A stretch of 64,000 nucleotides of DNA from Cellulomonas fimi (GTDB lineage: Bacteria > Actinomycetota > Actinomycetes > Actinomycetales > Cellulomonadaceae): positions 620,001 through 684,000 of the forward strand of contig NZ_CP110680.1 of NCBI RefSeq assembly GCF_028583725.1, in the 5' to 3' direction. Numbering within the stretch: position 1 is the stretch's first letter; every line of letters starts with the position of its first letter. A program made the translations under genes and the position numbers. The notes under the pieces are model-generated. The model made no database searches, was not told where the DNA came from, and was given only the letters and a program-made list of their open reading frames with translations. This document shows, piece by piece, positions 60,406-64,000 of the stretch.

Positions 60406-61428
60406 ATGGCGGGATCGGTGACTCTGAGCGACGTCGCGCGCGAGGCGGGCGTGTCGTTGGCGACCGCGTCGCGCGCCATCAACGGCAGCGCGAACCGCAC
60501 GGTCCGCGCCGACCTCCGCGACCGGGTGCTCGCCGCGGCCGCGAAGCTCCGGTACACGCCGGACGCGAACGCGCAGGCGATGGCGCGCGGCCGCACGACG
60601 TCGCTCGGTCTGGTCGTGCACGACATCGCCGACCCGTACTTCTCGTCGATCGCGGCGGGCGTCACGCGCGCGGCGGACCGGGCCGGGCTGCAGGTCACGC
60701 TCGCGAGCACGCAGCACGACCCGAGCCGCGAGGCGGGACTCGTCGACCTGCTCAAGCGGCAGCGGGCGCGCGCGATCGTCATCGCCGGTGGTCGCCTCGA
60801 CGACCCGGAGACGACGGGTGAGCTGCGCGACGCGCTCGCCGACTACCGCGCGGTCGGCGGCTCGGCGGCGGTGATCGGGCAGCCGGTCCTCGGCGTCGAC
60901 GCCGTCGTCGTCGCGAACGCGCAGGGCGCGGCGGACCTGGCCCGCGCGCTGTACGAGCGCGGCTACCGCTCCTTCGCGGTGCTGGGCGGGCCCGACGGGC
61001 ACCTCACGGCCCGCGAGCGCCGCGAGGCGTTCGTCGCCGAGCTCGCCGAGCTCGGCGTCGACGTCCCGACCGAGTCTGTGGTCGCGAGCGCGTTCACGCA
61101 CGAGGGCGGCGAGGACGCGATGCGTGCGCTGCTGCGCGCCGGCGACCTCCCCGAGGTCGTCTTCGCGGTGAACGACGTCATGGCGCTCGGTGCGCTCGCG
61201 GCGGCGCGCGACGCGGGCGTCGAGGTGCCGCGCGACGTGGCGCTCGCAGGCTTCGACGACATCTCGACGCTGCGCGACGTGGTCCCGCCGCTGACGACGG
61301 TCCGCATCCCGCTGGTCGACATCGGCATCGCCGCGACGGAGCTCGCGCTCGCGGAGCCGTCGGACGAGCCGCGCCTGACGCACGTCCCGACGCAGGTCGT
61401 GCTGCGCGACTCGACGCCCGCGCGCTGA
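60406..61428 (+). CDS. LacI-family regulator beside the dehydratase
   Basis: 340 residues: HTH VTLSDVAREAGVSLATASRAINGS (5-28) and a standard effector domain. The recognition helix (VSLATASRAIN) is similar to that of CcpA (VSMATVSRVVN), whose sites share the AAAGCGCTTT core, so this protein is my best candidate for the GGAAAGCGCTTTCC sites (inference). It is transcribed away from uxaA. Confidence 0.88.
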   Translation: MAGSVTLSDVAREAGVSLATASRAINGSANRTVRADLRDRVLAAAAKLRYTPDANAQAMARGRTTSLGLVVHDIADPYFSSIAAGVTRAADRAGLQVTLASTQHDPSREAGLVDLLKRQRARAIVIAGGRLDDPETTGELRDALADYRAVGGSAAVIGQPVLGVDAVVVANAQGAADLARALYERGYRSFAVLGGPDGHLTARERREAFVAELAELGVDVPTESVVASAFTHEGGEDAMRALLRAGDLPEVVFAVNDVMALGALAAARDAGVEVPRDVALAGFDDISTLRDVVPPLTTVRIPLVDIGIAATELALAEPSDEPRLTHVPTQVVLRDSTPAR

Positions 61429-61447
61429 CGCACCCACGGGACGCGGC

Positions 61448-61580
61448 TCCGGCGCAGGACCGCGGCCGCACCTCGGGCGGCGCACGACCGCGGACGCACC
61501 TCCGGTGCATGACCGCGCACGCATCTCCGGTGCACGCCCGCGGACGCGTCTCCGGCGCACGCCCGCGCACGTGGACGTCG
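61448..61580. repeat. About 25-base tandem repeats
   Basis: Four to five diverged units around CTCCGGTGCACGCCCGCGGACGC lie between the convergent LacI and FadR-type genes. Stem potential of each unit could help termination. Confidence 0.75.
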
Positions 61581-61613
61581 ACGCGGCTGCGCCGTGGCCA
61601 GAGCGGCGGCGCC

Positions 61614-62330
61614 TCAGCGAGCGGGGACGGCCTCGGCGCGGGCGTGGTCGGCGGTGGCGACGTCCGACCCGGTGATCGCGTCCTCCAGGCTCAGCAGGTG
61701 GGTGGCCATGCGCAGCCGTGCGCGGTCGGGGTCGCGCGCGACGATCGAGGCGAGGATCGCCTCGTGCTCGACGAACGTGCGGTCCTCGAGCCCGTCGTCG
61801 TGCGCGGACCGGCGCCGGCGCGAGGTGCGGCCGGCGATGCCGTCGATGAGCGCGGCGAGCACGGAGTTGCCGGATGCGCGGGCGATGACGGCGTGGAACG
61901 CGACGTCGGCGGCGGCGAGCCGCTCGTGGTCGAGGGGGTCGGCGGACAGGGCGCGGGCGGACTCGTCGAGCGCGGCGCGGGCGAGCTGGACGTCCTCGTC
62001 GTCGATGTGGAGCGCGGCGAGCCCGGCGGCCTCGGTCTCGAGCAGGCGGCGGACGGCGTGGAACTCGGCGTCGTGCTGGAGGTCGGCGACGAACGAGACG
62101 GGCGCGAGCAGGCGCGCGGGGTCGAGCGTCGTGACGTAGGTGCCGTCGCCGTGGCGGGAGTCGAGGATCCCGAGGGTGCCGAGGGCGCGGACGCCTTCGC
62201 GCAGGGAGCCGCGGGAGACGCCGAGCGTGCCGGCGAGCTCCTTCTCCGCCGGCAGGCGGTCACCCGGCCCGAGCAGGCCGTCCAGGATCATCTGCTTGAT
62301 GCCGTCGACGACATCCTCGGATCGGGACAC
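61614..62330 (-). CDS. FadR-subfamily GntR regulator (FCD domain)
   Basis: 238 residues: winged helix (about 5-70, RLPAEKELAGTLGVSRGSLREGVRAL) and an FCD ligand domain (about 85-225) with the metal-site pattern D-x3-H in DVAFHAVIA and the later HEAIL and ATHLL histidines. FCD regulators respond to carboxylic acids such as uronates, galactonate or lactate. GTG 62330 start. It follows the amidohydrolase by 43 bases on the same strand and probably controls it. Confidence 0.88.
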   Translation of the reverse strand: MSRSEDVVDGIKQMILDGLLGPGDRLPAEKELAGTLGVSRGSLREGVRALGTLGILDSRHGDGTYVTTLDPARLLAPVSFVADLQHDAEFHAVRRLLETEAAGLAALHIDDEDVQLARAALDESARALSADPLDHERLAAADVAFHAVIARASGNSVLAALIDGIAGRTSRRRRSAHDDGLEDRTFVEHEAILASIVARDPDRARLRMATHLLSLEDAITGSDVATADHARAEAVPAR

Positions 62331-62373
62331 GTCTGCAGTATTCCGTGTGGCGCGCCGTCGCGGGCGTGGTCGG

Positions 62374-63243
62374 TCAGAGGTCGTCGAGCGGGAGCCCGTA
62401 GACGCGGTTGGCCGTCCCGCCGAGGACCAGGGCGCGCGCGTCGTCGGGGAGCTGGTCGACGGTGCTGCGCAGCCCGTGCCACACGCGGCCGTAGGAGTCG
62501 CCGTCGACGAGCGCGTACGGCCAGTGGGAACCGAGCATGAGCCGGTCGGGTCCGAACAGCTCGAGCGCGCGGTCGACGGCCGGCTGCAGGTGCTCGGGTG
62601 TCCAGCCGGGCCCGGCGGCGGCGCCGAGCCCGGAGAGCTTGGCGACGACGTTGGGGAGCTGGGCGACGGCGCCGATCATGGCGGACCAGTGCGTCCACGC
62701 GTCGCGCTCGCCGTGCCGCAGGGCCGCGAGCGGGGGTGCGCCGAGGTGCTGCACGACGAACGTGAGCTTGGGGTGGGCCTCGGCGAGCGTCGCGACCTGG
62801 CCGAGCAGGGTCGGCGTGTGCGCGGGCACGTCGAGGGTGAGGCGTCGTTCGGCGAGGAGGTCGAGCGACTCGTCGACCGCGGGCTGGAGCAGCCACTGCG
62901 GGTCGGGCTCCTCGTGGACGCGGTGTCCGACGCCGACGACGGGCTCCATGCGCCAGGCGTCGAGCTGGGCGGCCGCGTCCTCGGGCTGGGTCAGCGGCAC
63001 CCAGGCGACGACGCCGGCGACGCGGGGGCACGAGAGGGCCTGGAAGAGCATGAGCTCGGAGTCCGCCCGGTTGTCCGCCGCCTGGACGAGGACGACCTTG
63101 CCGACGCCTTCGTCGACGAGGTCGGGTTCGACGTCCGGGACCCGGAAGGGGCGCTCGACGACGGCGACGTCCCCGGTCATCCAGGGGTAGTGGACGGCGT
63201 CGGGGTTCCACACCTGGAGATGAGCATCCACGACATCGTGCAT
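62374..63243 (-). CDS. Amidohydrolase_2 / sugar-lactonase-like protein with altered active site
   Basis: 289 residues of the COG3618 TIM-barrel family, which includes L-fucono- and L-rhamnono-lactonases and PDC lactonase. The usual beta1 motif HxH is DAHLQVW (second His replaced by Gln), and the beta8 GSDWP motif is GSHWPYALVDG (Asp replaced by His); VVQHLGAPP is conserved. These changes hit normally essential residues, so activity may differ or be lost. Start ATG 63243. Cotranscribed with the FadR-type regulator. Confidence 0.78.
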   Translation of the reverse strand: MHDVVDAHLQVWNPDAVHYPWMTGDVAVVERPFRVPDVEPDLVDEGVGKVVLVQAADNRADSELMLFQALSCPRVAGVVAWVPLTQPEDAAAQLDAWRMEPVVGVGHRVHEEPDPQWLLQPAVDESLDLLAERRLTLDVPAHTPTLLGQVATLAEAHPKLTFVVQHLGAPPLAALRHGERDAWTHWSAMIGAVAQLPNVVAKLSGLGAAAGPGWTPEHLQPAVDRALELFGPDRLMLGSHWPYALVDGDSYGRVWHGLRSTVDQLPDDARALVLGGTANRVYGLPLDDL

Positions 63244-63431
63244 GGCTCGGACGCTAGCAGTGGTCGGACCTCTTGCCTCCGTACGCATGAAGATCCTCAT
63301 GGAACCCTCATGAACCTGCCGTACTGCCCGGTAGACATCGGACGACTTCCGCAGCGGGCGCACAGTCGCCGCACAGACACGCGTCCGGCGCCCGGGAGAC
63401 GTCGGACCTCCGGCGGCCCCGACGCGAGCGG

Positions 63432-64000
63432 TCAGCGGCCGACCGCGTACCCCTGCATGCCCCGCGGGTTGGCCGCGGCGACGAGGAACCCGTCGGCCCG
63501 CACGCCCGCGGCGCTGATCCGGCCGAGCGCCCACGGTCCGGCGTCCTGCACGGCGTGCCCGCGGTCGGTGAGCGCGGCGAGCACCTCGGCGCCCAGCCGC
63601 GACTCCGCGACGAGCCCGCGCGGGACGTGGGTGCGGGGGTAGAACGACTCGGGGACGTGCGACGAGTGCCACGACGGCTCGTCGATCGCGGCCTGCAGGT
63701 CGAGCCCGCCGAGCAGGTGGCGCAGCAGGAACGGCACGGTCCACTGGTCCTGCTGGTCCCCGCCGGGCGTCCCGAACGCGAAGCCGCGCCCGTCGTCGTC
63801 GAGCACCAGACCCGGGCTGAGCGTGGTGCGCGGCCGGCGGCCCGGTCCGAGCGAGCCGGGCAGCCCCGGCGCGAGCCAGAACATCTGCGCGCGGGTCGGC
63901 AGCGGGAAGCCGAGCCCGGGCACGACCGGGCTCGACTGCAGCCAGCCGCCCGACGGGGTCGCGGACACGCGGTTGCCCCAGCGGTCGACGACGTCGACGT
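63432..64000 (-). CDS. Gamma-glutamyltransferase, C-terminal part
   Basis: The frame is open to the right edge (about 189 residues seen). DVVDRWGN, SATPSGGWLQSSPV, PTRAQMFWL and GTPGGDQQDQW are hallmark segments of the small subunit of gamma-glutamyltransferases. The catalytic threonine that starts the small subunit lies just outside the window. The family hydrolyses or transfers the glutamyl group of glutathione or related amides and is usually secreted. No link to the sugar genes is apparent. Confidence 0.88.
   Translation of the reverse strand, partial: VDVVDRWGNRVSATPSGGWLQSSPVVPGLGFPLPTRAQMFWLAPGLPGSLGPGRRPRTTLSPGLVLDDDGRGFAFGTPGGDQQDQWTVPFLLRHLLGGLDLQAAIDEPSWHSSHVPESFYPRTHVPRGLVAESRLGAEVLAALTDRGHAVQDAGPWALGRISAAGVRADGFLVAAANPRGMQGYAVGR

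Noticed and set aside
1..64000. tRNA, rRNA, riboswitch, insertion sequence, prophage or attachment site
   Set aside because: I saw no cloverleaf ending in CCA-type context, no conserved rRNA blocks, no transposase or integrase motifs. Weak cases could be missed without a covariance search.

Overview
The window is very GC-rich, its genes are tightly packed with frequent ATGA/GTGA overlaps, and many genes start with GTG. Together with several LacI-controlled plant-polysaccharide genes this points to an actinobacterium, most likely of the Cellulomonas type (inference from style and gene content, not from a marker gene). No rRNA, tRNA, insertion sequence, prophage or CRISPR array was recognised.

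Layout. The left edge cuts the end of a secreted rhamnogalacturonan lyase (PL11). Positions 0.9-5.0 kb hold a DUF1905 protein, a quinone-oxidoreductase-like MDR protein, an MFS transporter and an FMN-dependent lactate dehydrogenase. A CUT1 sugar ABC transporter (binding lipoprotein, two permeases, DUF624 protein) follows at 5.4-9.4 kb. Positions 9.4-14.6 kb are general genes: rhodanese, GlxA-type AraC regulator, and an FtsX-type ABC transporter with its TetR regulator. At 14.8-19.8 kb a GH51 arabinofuranosidase diverges from a three-gene operon (Gfo/Idh/MocA oxidoreductase, DUF6807 protein, cupin). Positions 19.8-29.3 kb are mostly housekeeping or unknown: acetyltransferases, a thioredoxin-reductase-like/methyltransferase fusion, XRE-cupin and GntR regulators, and a reduced PolA-like polymerase.

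The right half is a sugar catabolic region. A minus-strand operon (Gfo/Idh/MocA oxidoreductase, GH43-like protein, frameshifted GH42 beta-galactosidase) and a LacI repressor stand beside a complete L-rhamnose operon (rhaM, rhaI, rhaD, rhaB; 35.0-40.2 kb). After a few small genes, an AEC transporter and an orphan protein with a VGNRAVQRML motif, there is an SDR / FAD oxidoreductase / SGNH hydrolase operon (43.9-48.6 kb) facing a Gfo/Idh/MocA plus sugar isomerase pair (48.9-51.1 kb). Next comes a hexuronate cluster: UxuB/UxaB-type reductase, LacI, uxaC, kdgA, kdgK, and a UxaA-type dehydratase with another LacI (51.8-61.4 kb). A FadR-type regulator, an unusual amidohydrolase and a truncated gamma-glutamyltransferase close the window.

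How it fits together. The gene set suits stepwise use of rhamnogalacturonan I: lyase for the backbone, GH51 and GH42 for arabinan and galactan side chains, an ABC importer, then rhamnose and galacturonate catabolism to DHAP, lactaldehyde/lactate, pyruvate and glyceraldehyde 3-phosphate. Three LacI repressors and three operator classes can be read. TGAATCGTTTCA-like sites lie before the ABC transporter, the rha operon and the GH42 operon. TGAAATCGATTGCA-like sites lie before uxaC and its LacI. GGAAAGCGCTTTCC-like sites recur near eight sugar-gene starts and look like a wider carbon-control signal. Intergenic minisatellites are unusually common.
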